DNA from: Micractinium sp. NFX-FRZ
Lineage: Eukaryota; Chlorophyta; Trebouxiophyceae; Chlorellales; Chlorellaceae
Assembly (NCBI GenBank): GCA_029339195.1
Contig: JAPTJF010000131.1
Coordinates: 62,001 to 126,000 of the forward strand
Length of the DNA: 64,000 bases
Direction: 5' to 3'
Part shown: in pieces, positions 34,615-44,856 of the stretch
How positions within the stretch are numbered: the stretch's first letter is position 1
Layout of the letters: every line of letters starts with the position of its first letter
The notes under the pieces: model-generated
What the model was told of the DNA's origin: nothing
Seen by the model: only the letters and a program-made list of their open reading frames with translations
The model's database searches: none
Program-made: the position numbers and the translations under genes

Positions 34615-36563
34615 TCATCCGCGCACCCAGCGGCTGAAGAAGAGGGCTCCCAAAATGGAGAAGCAGGTGCCCGCCACCGCCGCCACCAGCAGCGCAAAAG
34701 CGGCCGCCTTGCTGCGCAGCTTGAGCTTGGCCTGGAGGGAGAGGCGGGGAGTGGAGCAGGCATGGGGAGGGGGGGTGTGATGGGGCAGGTAGGTGGTGGA
34801 TGCGGGCGGGGGGTGGCACGGCAGAGTTGCCAGCGTGGCATGGCAGCTGGGCGCAAACGAGCTTGGCCTGTGGAGCGGGCGTGGAGGCATGGTCTTACGG
34901 GATCATGTTGAGGTTTGATCATGAAACGTTCCCAGTCACCCTCCCTTTGGCCTCTCGGCTACTGACACGGAAGAAGGAGCAGGCCCCCAGCCACCACCCT
35001 CGACCAAACAAAACCGCTGCCGCCCAGCGCCACATGCGCCCAAGCCCCGGCCCACCTGCAGCTTCAGCATCAGTCTATCCATGAAAGGAGCAAGGGCAGC
35101 AGCGCCGGCCAGCCGGAAGGGGCGTGTGACGTTGTTGCCTGCCCACCTGCACACATGCATGCGGTGGGTGGCGAGCAGTGGGGGCCGGTGAGGCTGACCG
35201 CCAGTGGTTTGGGGCGGTGGGGTTGATCCCCTCCACCAACGACATCGCCTGCCACGGTGCACAAGAACAAACCTGCCTGCATGCCTTGAACATGTCCAGT
35301 GCACTCCCACCCACGCACTGGCGACACCTCACAACAGCTACCACACATGCTCTGCTGCATCGACTGCCAGCCTGGCACTCACATGAGGATGCAGATCTTG
35401 ACAATGTCCTGCATTGGGTGGGGAGGGGGAGAAGAGCAACAGGGGAAGGGTGCGCGCTGAGCATGGCTGCGGCATCTGCAGAGCCTGGGGACAGACCACC
35501 CGCAAAAGCGTCAGGGCACGCCGGCTGTGCAGGCGCACGTGCCCCCCTCCCCGCTGCCCCAACTCTTGCGCCACCCCCACCCGCTCACCGCCACGTTTTG
35601 CGTGGGGTTGAGGCCCGTCTGCGCCTCGTAGCCGAGGAAGGCCAGGGAGAAGGCAATGGTGTAGGAGACGCCGTCAAACAGGCCTGCACATGAGAGGAAA
35701 AGGCGAGGCAACAGCAGGTATGGGTGCCGGCACAAGGGCTGCAGCGGCGCCAGGGAGGGGGCGATGGTGTGGGAGACACCGACAGCAGGCCTGTGTCAGA
35801 TAGAACTGAGATGGCAGCAGGGCAGGGGTTGAAGTGCATTCTGCCAGAGGGAGCGACGGAGACAATGATAGGGCAAGGAAATGCCAAGGAGGCCTGCGGT
35901 TTGCACGGCTGGACAAACCAGCAAGGCTGGACAAACCAGCAAGCAGGGCTGTGGTGTGACCGTGCGGGGCATAACGTCAAGACGCCTCCACCAGCCACAA
36001 CAAGTGTGGCCTCTAGAGACCCACACATGCTGCGAGCGAAGCAGGAAAGCGAGCTGCAGTGAAGTTAGGAAACAGTGCACGCTGGCGGCAGCGAGCGACG
36101 GGCACTAGACACGCAGCACCCATACCCCTGCCTGCCCACAGCACCCACCATAGGACAGCACAGCCGCCAGGCCTAGCGACGCCAGCCGTGCACGCAGCTC
36201 TGCACTCTTCTGCTGCTGCGCACGCAGCCAGCCAAAGATTCCACCGCCTGCGGCCACGGCTGCCGCCTGCTCTGGCGCCGACGCTGCGCCCGTTCCGTTG
36301 CTGCTGCTGCTGTTGTCCTCGGGCGCTGCCCCAGGCTGGGAGGCGCCGTTGCTGCTGAAGCTGCTGCTGCTGCCATCGGGGGCGGGCACAGATGCGGAGG
36401 AGGAGGGCGGTGCCGGCAGCAGGCGGCGGACGAGCGGAGCAGCGGCGGGGCCGCGCCGGCGCAGGGCGACAGGCGCTGCTGCAGGATGCTGTGGTGCGAA
36501 TGATCGGAGTTTGTAGGAGATGTTTAGAGCGCTGCTGGGCGCCCCAAGGAAGGGGGAGGCCAT
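34615..36563 (-). CDS. Conserved green-lineage membrane protein, probably plastid
   Basis: Five exons run from the ATG at 36563 to the TGA at 34615-34617: 36563-36149, 35683-35589, about 35412-35387, about 35155-35057 and about 34732-34615, giving about 250 aa. Residues 1-135 are a Ser/Ala/Arg-rich, Asp/Glu-poor leader with poly-Ser, consistent with a transit peptide. The mature part reads ASLGLAAVLSYGLFDGVSYT, IAFSLAFLGYEAQTGLNPTQ, CILMWAGNNVTRPFRLAGAA, ALAPFMDRLMLKLQAKLKLR and AFALLVAAVAGTCFSILGAL, giving three or four membrane segments. I recall the GLFDGVxYT...WAGNNVTRP pattern from uncharacterised plant and algal proteins, but I cannot name a function. It is divergent from the mTERF gene, only 216 bp away. 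Confidence 0.82.
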
Positions 36564-36779
36564 AGCTAGGGGGTGCGTCAAGAACACAACGAAGAGAGCA
36601 GCTATGAGATCGAGACACTTGTGCAGGAGCCAAGATCGCTGCTTTGGTGCGTAATGCGACTGAAGAAACGGCCCCGATGAGGCCTGCTTCCAGCAGCGCG
36701 CCTTCCTGCTGCGCCCAATTTTGATGTCGGCTCGAAAACCGTGAGCTTGCAATTGCATGCTGTTTTGTGCAGCTTCACC
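36564..36779. promoter_or_regulatory. Compact divergent promoter, membrane protein / mTERF
   Basis: 216 bp separate the two ATGs, both of organelle-targeted candidates. No specific element is recognised. Confidence 0.6.
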
Positions 36780-37151
36780 ATGTTGCCTCGATCGTCTAGC
36801 CTGTTTCTCAGCCTGCAAGGTGTCCCGCCGGCAGCCGGGAGCGGAGCGCTGCTGGACGGCACGGCTAGGCTGCTGCCTGCTCTGCTGCAGCTCGCGGAGC
36901 TTCAACAACGAGCAGCATCAACATGGGCGGGCAGCCTGCCCGCGGAGGACAGCAGCGGCGGCGGTCTGGCGGCGCCGCCAGCGACGCCAGTGGCGTCAGG
37001 GCGGCGGCGACAGGGACGGCAACATAGCAACAGCGGCGCCAGGTATGGTTGGAGCCCCCGCAGCATGAGCACGCTGACCGATTGGTTCATGAAGTTCCGC
37101 GGCGGCAGCAGTGAGGACAGCGGGAGCACCAGCGTCAGTGCCACCGAGCAT

Positions 37152-37203
<52 letters not shown>

Positions 37204-40200
37204 CAGGGGCGGCGCTAGAAGCGCGGGCAGAACAGAGGTCACACGCTCCTGCCAGCGGCGCGGCAACAGCCAGCTCAGCAGGCAAGCTTGCGATGCGCCG
37301 AGCATCCCACACTGTGGCGGAGGCGGCAGCAGCAGCAGCGGAGGCAGCGGCAATGGCGGTGGCCTCCGCGTCGGCGGCAGCAGACCGCAAAAACGTCTCC
37401 GCCTTTGAGATCATTGGTTATGAGGATGGCAAGCAGATCCAGGTGTACAAGCCATCGCTGAAGGCGCAGACGGTGCAGCAGATGCTGGCTGATCGGGGCG
37501 GCGTGGGCCCGCAGGCGGCCGCCACCCTGGCGTACCTCCAAGAGAAGGTGGGTGCCACGTCAGCAGGGGCCACGTCAGCAGCGTGCCACGTCGCCTTGGC
37601 TTTGCAAGCAAGGGGGGTGCATGCATGGCGAGAGAGAGGCAGGCAGTGTGACATGCTCTGAGCAAGCAGCCGGGCTGCTCGCGCGACCTGCCTGCTCTGG
37701 TCGCTGACAAAAGGGAGAGTGGCGGCCGTTCCTTTCCCCCCTTGGCAGCTGTGCCAACGTTCGTGCCTCACTCCCGTCTGCCTGCCTCTCCCTCTCCCTC
37801 CACTCCACTGCTTTGCCGCCCCTCTTGTGCACACAGGCGGGCCTGTCAGAGGAGGAGGCGGAGACGGTCATATTCCGCATCCGCAACTACCAGCCGCCCC
37901 CCGGCTGCGTAAGTGGGGCGGTGTGCATCTGCCCAGGCGGGGCGGACGTGTGCGGGACGGGAGGCGAGGAGTCGGGAGAGGGTGCTGCCCTGGCAACGGC
38001 GAGCTGCCCTTGCCTGACCGTCTCCTCGCCTGGCCTGAACCCACAGCGGTGCCCCTACGCTGCACCCCCTCAGCACCCAGCATGCCCCACAGAGTGCCCC
38101 GAGCCCCGCTGCTCAAGGAAGCTTTGAGCGGGGCGCGCAGCTGGCCCTCCACTTCCCTGCCTGTGTGACCGCTGCTGCCGCTGCCGCTGCTGCTGCTGCT
38201 GCCCCGAACCCTGGTGCCCTGCAGTGCGCCTTCCGCCCCGAGCCCCGCTTCTTCAGCTTTGAGCGCGAGGTGAAGCCGGTGGTCGACTTCCTGGCCAGCA
38301 TCCCCGGCATCCAGCTGCGCGCCTGCATCAACAGGGGACCGCACATCCTGGGTGGGTGATGGTCTGGCTGGGTGGGTGGTGCAATTGGGGTGGGTGGTGT
38401 GCTGCTGGGTAGGTTGGGGTGGGTGGTGTGCTGCTGGGTAGGTTGGGGTGGGTGGTGTTCTGCTGGTTGGGGGTGGGGTGGGTTCGCTGGCTGGGCTGGG
38501 TTGGGTTGGGTTGGGTGGTATCTGGTGGGGTGGTGGGGGCAGGGGTTTGACTGCCGCGCTGGGCAGGGGCAGTAGTGGGCATGCTTGCTCCAAACCACGT
38601 GCCGGTGGTATGGCGTGAGCTGCTTACCTCCCACACTCACTTTCTGCCCACCTGCCTGTGCCATTGCCCCCCTGCCCCCCTGCAGTGCCGGGCCCTCTGG
38701 CGCTCACTTGAGATAGCTCCCTGCAGCATCCCACCTGCTGCGCTCTGCCCTCCACTTCAACCCCCTGCTCTCCTGCAGTGTCGGGCCCTCTGGCCCGCAT
38801 GGAGCGCAATGGGGTGCTGCTCAGCAAACGGCTGGGGCTTACTGGGAGCGAGCTGGGGCGGATGGTCACCGGATACCCCTACCTCCTCTCGCAGGCAAGC
38901 CTGAACCAGCACATGCGTGGCTGCGCAAGCTCTGCTGCTAGGGCCGGGCAGTGCGTGGCTTGCTTGCCTGGAACGGAGCGCCGGGGGAGCGCCCCGGTGT
39001 GCCTCGTGCTTCTGCACCTTACCCCGCGTGTGCCCCTGACCCTCGCAAAGCGCGAGCGAAACCGTGCTGAGCCGGCAGTGCGCCCCCTCATGCACCAGCC
39101 TCGCCCCACCGCGTACCTGCTTCGTGACGCCCACTGCTCTGCACGCCGCCTGCTGCCCCTGCAGTCCGAGAACGGCATGCAGGGCCGCGTGTTTGGTGTG
39201 CTCGAGTTCCTGGCAAGCCTGGGCTTTGATGCGGCAGGGGTGAGCGAGGCGGGTGCGGTACCGGCTCGCCCTGTGTTGGCGGTACCATCTTGGCATGTAT
39301 TGCCTTCCTCAAACATCCGCTTCCCGGTCACCACTCCGCTCCTCACATCTATATCTGCGTTACTGGCCAAACCACGGTGGGCATGTGTGCTTTGAATCCA
39401 TCCCCACACCCCTCAAGTGCCACAGCCTGGTGCTGGCGCCCCAATGTGTATCGACGCATCCGCTGTGCCCCTCCCCCTCCCCCCGCTGGAGCAGCTGCGG
39501 TTCTTGGTCCTCAAGTTCCCAGGCCTCGTCTCCTTCTCCGTCAAAAAGTGGAAGGTGAGGGGGCCCCTGAGGGGATGGTGTGGATGTTGTTGGTGCAGGC
39601 TATGGCTGTGACAGGAATGGGGGCACTGTACCGTGTGGGAGGCCGCAGCCAGCTCCCCAGCACGTGCACGAGGGGCGGGTGGCGGACTCAGACTGGGGGT
39701 GGGATCAGGGTGCGGGGAGGGAGGAGGGGCGGGCCCGCTGTCGACCAATTGGGCCACTGGGCGGCGCCGCTGTCGACCAATTGGGCCACTGAGCGGTAGG
39801 ATGTGGGGCCAGAGTGAAGGGTGGACAGCTGTTGCCCTGGTGTGCATGGAAGCACCGGGGTGCCGCTGGCTGCTGCCGCTCTGCTCCTGCCCTCCTGCAC
39901 TGTGTGCGCACCTTGATCGCTCACACGCCCGCATGCCCTGCCCACCCTTGTACTGGACCACCACTGCAGGAGCGGGTTGAGTGGCTGCAGGAGACAGTGG
40001 GTCTGGACCTCCCAAGCGTCTGCATCGCCGTGCACAAGTTCCCGCAAATCGGTGCGCACCGGCTGCTGTGCCGGCAGTGTTCTTTGCCGGTGTTGTGCAT
40101 GTGTGTGCGTGACCCACGCCAGTTCAGCACACACCTGTGCTGCCCAATGAACCACACAACTGATCGAGTTGCTGAGCTGCGAACATAAAGAGCATCGCAC

Positions 40201-43200
40201 AGCGGTGATCACAATGTGTGGGCTGCTCCGCTGCTCCGCAAAGTGGGGCGTACTGGAGGGACAGATGGGCTGGCGCTTTGCTCTGCTCTGCTCTGCTTGC
40301 TCTGCAGCGGTGCCCTAGATCCCACATGCCTCCCACGCATGGCCCCTTGACACTGTTCTTGAACATGCACATGTCTCGACGTCGCCCATTTTGCATGACC
40401 AGTCTGCACCTGCCCCGCCTCCTGCACGCACACGCTCCCGCCCTCTCCCTGCACTTGAAACTGCTCTGCCCGGTGAGCCCCTTTCCCCCTTTGTTGCCCT
40501 CTTACTTGCTCACTTACCTCTTACTTGCCTCCCCCCCCCACTCCCCCCCTGCAGTGTGCATCTCCCACGGGTTTGCCGACAGCATGCTGGCCTGGCTGGG
40601 GGCGCTGGGCGTTCCCCAGGCCAACTACGCACACATCGTGAAGCGGCTGCCCATGATCATCGCCTACAGGCACGCTTCTATAGCTGCTGCAGTGTTGAGC
40701 AATGCTGCATGTGTGCGCGTCCCCACAGGCCAGCCTCGCACGCATCTTGCAGCAGGCTGCACCTGGTCATTGCCTACAGGCTTCTCACTGCTGCCAGCGT
40801 GCCTGCCTGCCTGTCTGTGTAGTATCGAGCAGTGCTGCATGTGCGCACGCACGCTCCCCAGGCCAGCCCTGCACGCACCTTGAAGCAGGGTTGTCATCAT
40901 GATCACTGCCAGACGATACGTCTCTGTATGTGTTGCTTGACCCAATCCGTAACAGCCCCGGTTTTTGCTTGCGTGTGTGCCCCTGCAGCCGGCAGAAGCG
41001 CACCAACTGGCTGCAGTTCATGCGGGGGGAGCTTGGGCTGGATGACGCCTCCATCGCACGGGTGAGAGCAGTGGCTGTTGCTGGGGTGGTGTGAACTGCA
41101 GAGGAGGCAAGGTGACGGCGGCGGGGGAGCTGGGGCAGGCTGGAGAGTTGTTTCTAGCGGGGGAGACGGCTTCTAGGGTGCATATGAGGGCGAGGGTGGG
41201 TGCCTGTTCGGGTTGAGGGGGGTATAAGCGTCAGGGAGCTGGGGCCGGAGGGTGCCTCCATTGTGGGGTTCGCAATGGGTGGTTGCGTGCATTCAGAGGA
41301 GGGGGAAAAAACGGGGACTGCATGGCCCCTACACCGGGCAGTCTGAGGCGGAGCCTGTATGTTTGTGTGCGCCGTAGCCTCTGCCACCTCCCACCCCCAC
41401 CCCTCCGCCTCTGCCCACCTCCCACCCCCAGCCCACCTCTCCCCGCTTCCTCCACCATCTCCCTCGTAGATCCTGCACCACACGCCGGACACCCTGGGGC
41501 GCGGCATCCCCCGGCTGCGGCACAACGTGCAGGCGATGCGGGATCTGGGGTTCACCAAGGAGCAGATTGCCAAGTGAGGGGGGGGTGGGGGGGGCGGTCC
41601 GGGGAGGAGGTTGCTGAGTGCTGGGCGGTGTTGGTGTTGGCAGGCAGGCAGGCAGGCAGGCAGGGAGGGAGGAGGCATCTGTTGACGCGGGTTGTGTTGG
41701 GTTGTGTTGGGTTGGGTGGGGGTGAGGGGGCGTCAGCCCCCGCGCCATGCACTTCCACCCTGTGTCCCACCTTCCCACCCCCGCTGCCTTCCGTCTGACG
41801 GTGACCATGCATGTGCCGTCCCCCCTGCGCTCCACAGGACTCACTCATTCAACTGTGCCTCCCTTGTGTGATGCCGACCATGCTTGTGCCCGCCGTGCCC
41901 TGCAGGATTGCCACTGCCAACCCCAGCGTGCTGCGCCTGGACTTCTCGGCCACCACGTACCGCGAAAAGCTGCGGTACTTGCAGGAGGGGCTGGAGGTGA
42001 GGGGGGAGGGGGGGAGGCGAGGTGGGGGGCTGGAGCTGAAGAGATGGGGAGGTGAGGTTGAGGAGAGGGGGGCTTGTCTATAGCAACAGGGGATGGGCGT
42101 ACGGCGTGGGGCTTCCCCCTGCCCGCGCTCCCGGTCAGCACCTTGGCTTCCACTCTCCCTGCTCCCCCCAGGGAGGGCAGGGCGCAGCCTCCTCCCTGGC
42201 CGCTCCTCATCCACCCCGCCACCCCCTCACAAGCCTCGCTTCTGCGCCCTGACCACCCTGCTGTCTACATCGCCCCCTCTCCTCCCTCCCTTCTACACCC
42301 CAGGTGGAGAACGTCGCCGACACGCTGGTCACCTACCCCTTTTACGTGTCGTACCGCCTGGACCGCATCGTCATGCGCGCAGAATTCCTGAAGGCGAGGC
42401 ACATGGGGGTGGGGGAGGGGGGTGGGGGGGCGTATGGCCCAAGCAATATGCTTGAGCCATACCTGGAGGTGGTTGCTGGTGGCCTGCAGCATGTCGTGCT
42501 AGAGCCGAGTTCCTTACGGGTACGCCGTGGTCAGGATGTTGATGTGCTCTGAGTCACGCAGCGGGGCTCCCAGAGGGAGGGATGGTGAGTGACGTTGAGG
42601 GTGGAAAGGAGGGCAGCTGGCAGTGTGTGGGGCGCGCCTGCAGCTGCCTGTGCCGGCGCGGCGCCGCCCAACGGCAGCCGTCGGTTGCTGGGCATGTGCA
42701 GCAGGCACGCGGCATCGTCACCCGATTGCCAGCCAGCCCACTCCGCACCTTCTCTGCCGCCTCTCTGTTCTCATGGCCCACTGGAAGACTTGCGGACCGA
42801 CTCGCGAGGCGCCCTCCCTCAACCCCTCCCCTCCACCTGCAGTCCATCGGAGGCAACTTCAAGTCGATCCAAGCCTGGCTGGCCATGTCGGGTGAGTGCG
42901 CGGGGCGAGGGGCGGTGCCTGTATGGCGTGCATGCGCCACCCTTGTGGCTGCCCGCCCGCCCGCCTGGCTGGCTGGCAGGCAGGCAGTGTGGCTTTCGGA
43001 GGCTGCTTGCCTTTTTGACATTGTGTCAGCTGCGCCTGATTCCACGGCGCTCATGCCATCACAGCGGCTTGGCAGGTGTGGGCGCTCAAACCGAGTTTCC
43101 GGGCGCGGAGCTTCTGCTCATGTTCGCTCACCACTCTGTATTGGCATGCCCTCGACACCCATCATGAGCCCCCTGACACTCCCCCCCCCGCTCTTGGCTC

Positions 43201-44138
43201 GCCCCTTTCTCCATAGCTCCGCCTGTCCGGCAACACGCCGCGGTTTGGTTGCGCGAGGGGCGGGCTGAGACCACCGTCGCCGCCGCTGCCCCACCCGATG
43301 CACCGTCTCCACTCGTCCACCGTCTCCCTCCCTCCCCGCACCCTGTCACGCTACCCACCCTGCAGAGAAGCGTTTCTGTGAGGAGTGGGCCAAGACGAGC
43401 GTCGCCGAGTTCCACGCCTTTGTCATGCAGTGGCGGCGCAGCGAGGAGGGGCAGTACTGGCTGGGCGTGGCGGCGCAACGGTGAGCGTTCGAAAGCTCCC
43501 CCTGGTGGTGGCCGGAAGGTGGTGGGGTAGGTTGAGGTCGGATGGGGTGGAATGGGGTGAGGTGTGGTCAGAGGCAAAGAAGAGGAGCCTGGGTTGGAGA
43601 GCTGGGGCCGGCAGCTGGCGCGTTCGTTGGCGGGTGCTCGCATCCACACGCCGCGCCCTGCCTGCTCCAGCCACCACACCTTGATTTCCATGGCTGGCAC
43701 GCCGACCCCAAGCGCCGCACCATCACCCCGCCGTGCAACCCACCCTCCTGCACCGTCTCTCTGACCGTCCTGTCCACCCGCCTTGCGTCACCTGCTGCCC
43801 CACCGCTGTGCAGCAACTCCCAGATGAGCTCTGTGCGGAAGGAGATGGAGGAAGCTGCTGACTCAGCCACGCTGGAGATGGCTGCTGAGGTGGCGCAGCG
43901 TGAGGCGGCAGCGGCTGCCACGCGGGCGGAGCGGCTGCGGCTCGCGCTGGGCATGCTGGCAGAGCAGGCGGCAGAGGCGGCGGCGGGGGGCAAGGAGGAT
44001 GAGGCACGGCGGGCGCAGGAGCAGGTCGACTTGCTGGAGCGGCAGGCGCGGTACTGGGAGCGCACGGCGGTGCGGCTAGGAAGAGTGGCGGAGGGGGCGG
44101 AGGAGGGAGAGGGGGCGGAGCAGGTGGCAGCAGTGTGA
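36780..44138 (+). CDS. mTERF-family organellar nucleic-acid-binding protein with C-terminal coiled coil
   Basis: The ATG is at 36780 (MLPRSSSLFLSLQ) and the TGA at 44136-44138. Early exons are 36780-37547, 37837-37908, 38225-38351 and 38779-38894. The N-terminal ~250 residues contain an organelle-type leader, a poly-Gln run and Ala-rich helices. The mTERF repeats follow, with the recurring leucine-proline pattern: VDFLASIPGIQLRACINRGP, RLGLTGSELGRMVTGYPYLL, LRFLVLKFPGLVSFSVKKW, WLQETVGLDLPSVCIAVHKF, WLGALGVPQANYAHIVKRLP, MRDLGFTKEQIAKIATANPS and VADTLVTYPFYVSYRLDRIV. The C-terminus beyond residue ~700 is Ala/Glu/Arg-rich and predicted coiled coil (EMEEAADSATLEMAAEVAQR), which is unusual for the family. 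mTERFs act in plastid or mitochondrial transcription, termination or RNA maturation; the organelle here is uncertain. The intron after 38894 uses a GC donor (CAG|GCAAGC). Confidence 0.93.
37150..37203 (+). repeat. (CAG)n trinucleotide tract encoding poly-Gln
   Basis: About 17-18 uninterrupted CAG codons lie in exon 1 of the mTERF gene. Pure codon usage suggests recent repeat expansion. Confidence 0.95.
38401..38458 (+). repeat. Two tandem 29-bp copies in an mTERF intron, with a degenerate third
   Basis: GCTGCTGGGTAGGTTGGGGT with GGGTGGTGT occurs at 38401 and 38430; weaker copies flank it. The unit contains the donor-like GGTGGGTG found at the exon end 38351. Confidence 0.88.
38679..38712 (+). 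repeat. Copy of an mTERF acceptor and exon start
   Basis: CTGCAGTGCCGGGCCCTCTG precedes GCGCTC. The real acceptor and exon start at 38773-38800 reads CTGCAGTGTCGGGCCCTCTG. Confidence 0.88.
39735..39791. repeat. Direct repeat, 32-bp period, in an mTERF intron
   Basis: CCGCTGTCGACCAATTGGGC followed by CACTG occurs at 39735 and 39767. It contains a palindromic CCAATTGG and is less GC-rich than its surroundings. Confidence 0.88.
40755..40782 (+). repeat. Copy of an mTERF exon end
   Basis: CTGGTCATTGCCTACAGG repeats ATGATCATCGCCTACAGG of the real exon end at 40653-40670. A weaker trace (ATGATCACTGCCAGACG) follows near 40898, and the intervening segments share GCAGTGTTGAGCAATGCTGC / AGTATCGAGCAGTGCTGC. 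Confidence 0.82.
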
Positions 44139-44856
44139 GGATCTGCCTCTTACCCCCCTCATGCTGGCAGGCGTACAGGCCTCACACCTGGTGGTGCAGC
44201 CGACCTGCTGCCACTGTTTCGGAATGACGCTTCGGCAGCATACTTGTGAGGAGGCAGTGTATGTGGTTTTACACACAAGGCACATGCGATGGCAGCCCTG
44301 AAGCTTTTCTGCAGCCCGCTTATCCGCCAGGACTTGGCTCGGAAGCTGTCTGGAATGCCACAGCTGGTGCAGGCGTCCTGCCCCCCAAAGCTGTGAAGAG
44401 TGGCGCACCAAGCTGAACTTCTGTATCACAGATGCAGTTTCCGCACGTAGCCAAAGGTTGGTCAATCCCGCCTTGGATGGAATGGGTGGGAGGTGAAGCA
44501 CGGTCGGCGGTGGGCCGGTAATGTCATGGGGTGGTCAAAGCGGCCGTTCGGCCGTCTGTCTCTGAATGTTCCTGTGTCCAACTGCATATGGCGCTGGAGA
44601 AGGGAGCTGCACCACAGAATGGAGCCGACAAGAGCTGGGGCACAGGTACAGTCCAGTCGAGTGAAGGGTGGCCGGACTGCAAAGCAGACACAGCATGGCA
44701 TCATGACTACACATCGCCGTGCGCACGTTTTTGTTGCATTCAGCTGTCATGCTGCACAAAACTGACAGCCCGTAGCATGTCCTGGCGCCACGCAACGAGC
44801 AGGACGGCTTGACAAGCTTGCAGCACAAACGCAGCGGGCCAACCAGCTGCGCTGAC
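44139..44856. other. mTERF 3' UTR and bZIP upstream region
   Basis: About 720 bp of mixed composition, less GC-rich than the exons, with no coding signal. No clear TGTAA was found on the plus strand. The first in-frame ATG of the bZIP gene follows. Confidence 0.5.

Noticed and set aside
36741..36779. GTG start 13 codons upstream for the mTERF protein
   Set aside because: Nuclear genes rarely use GTG; ATG 36780 is in frame and gives a reasonable organelle leader.
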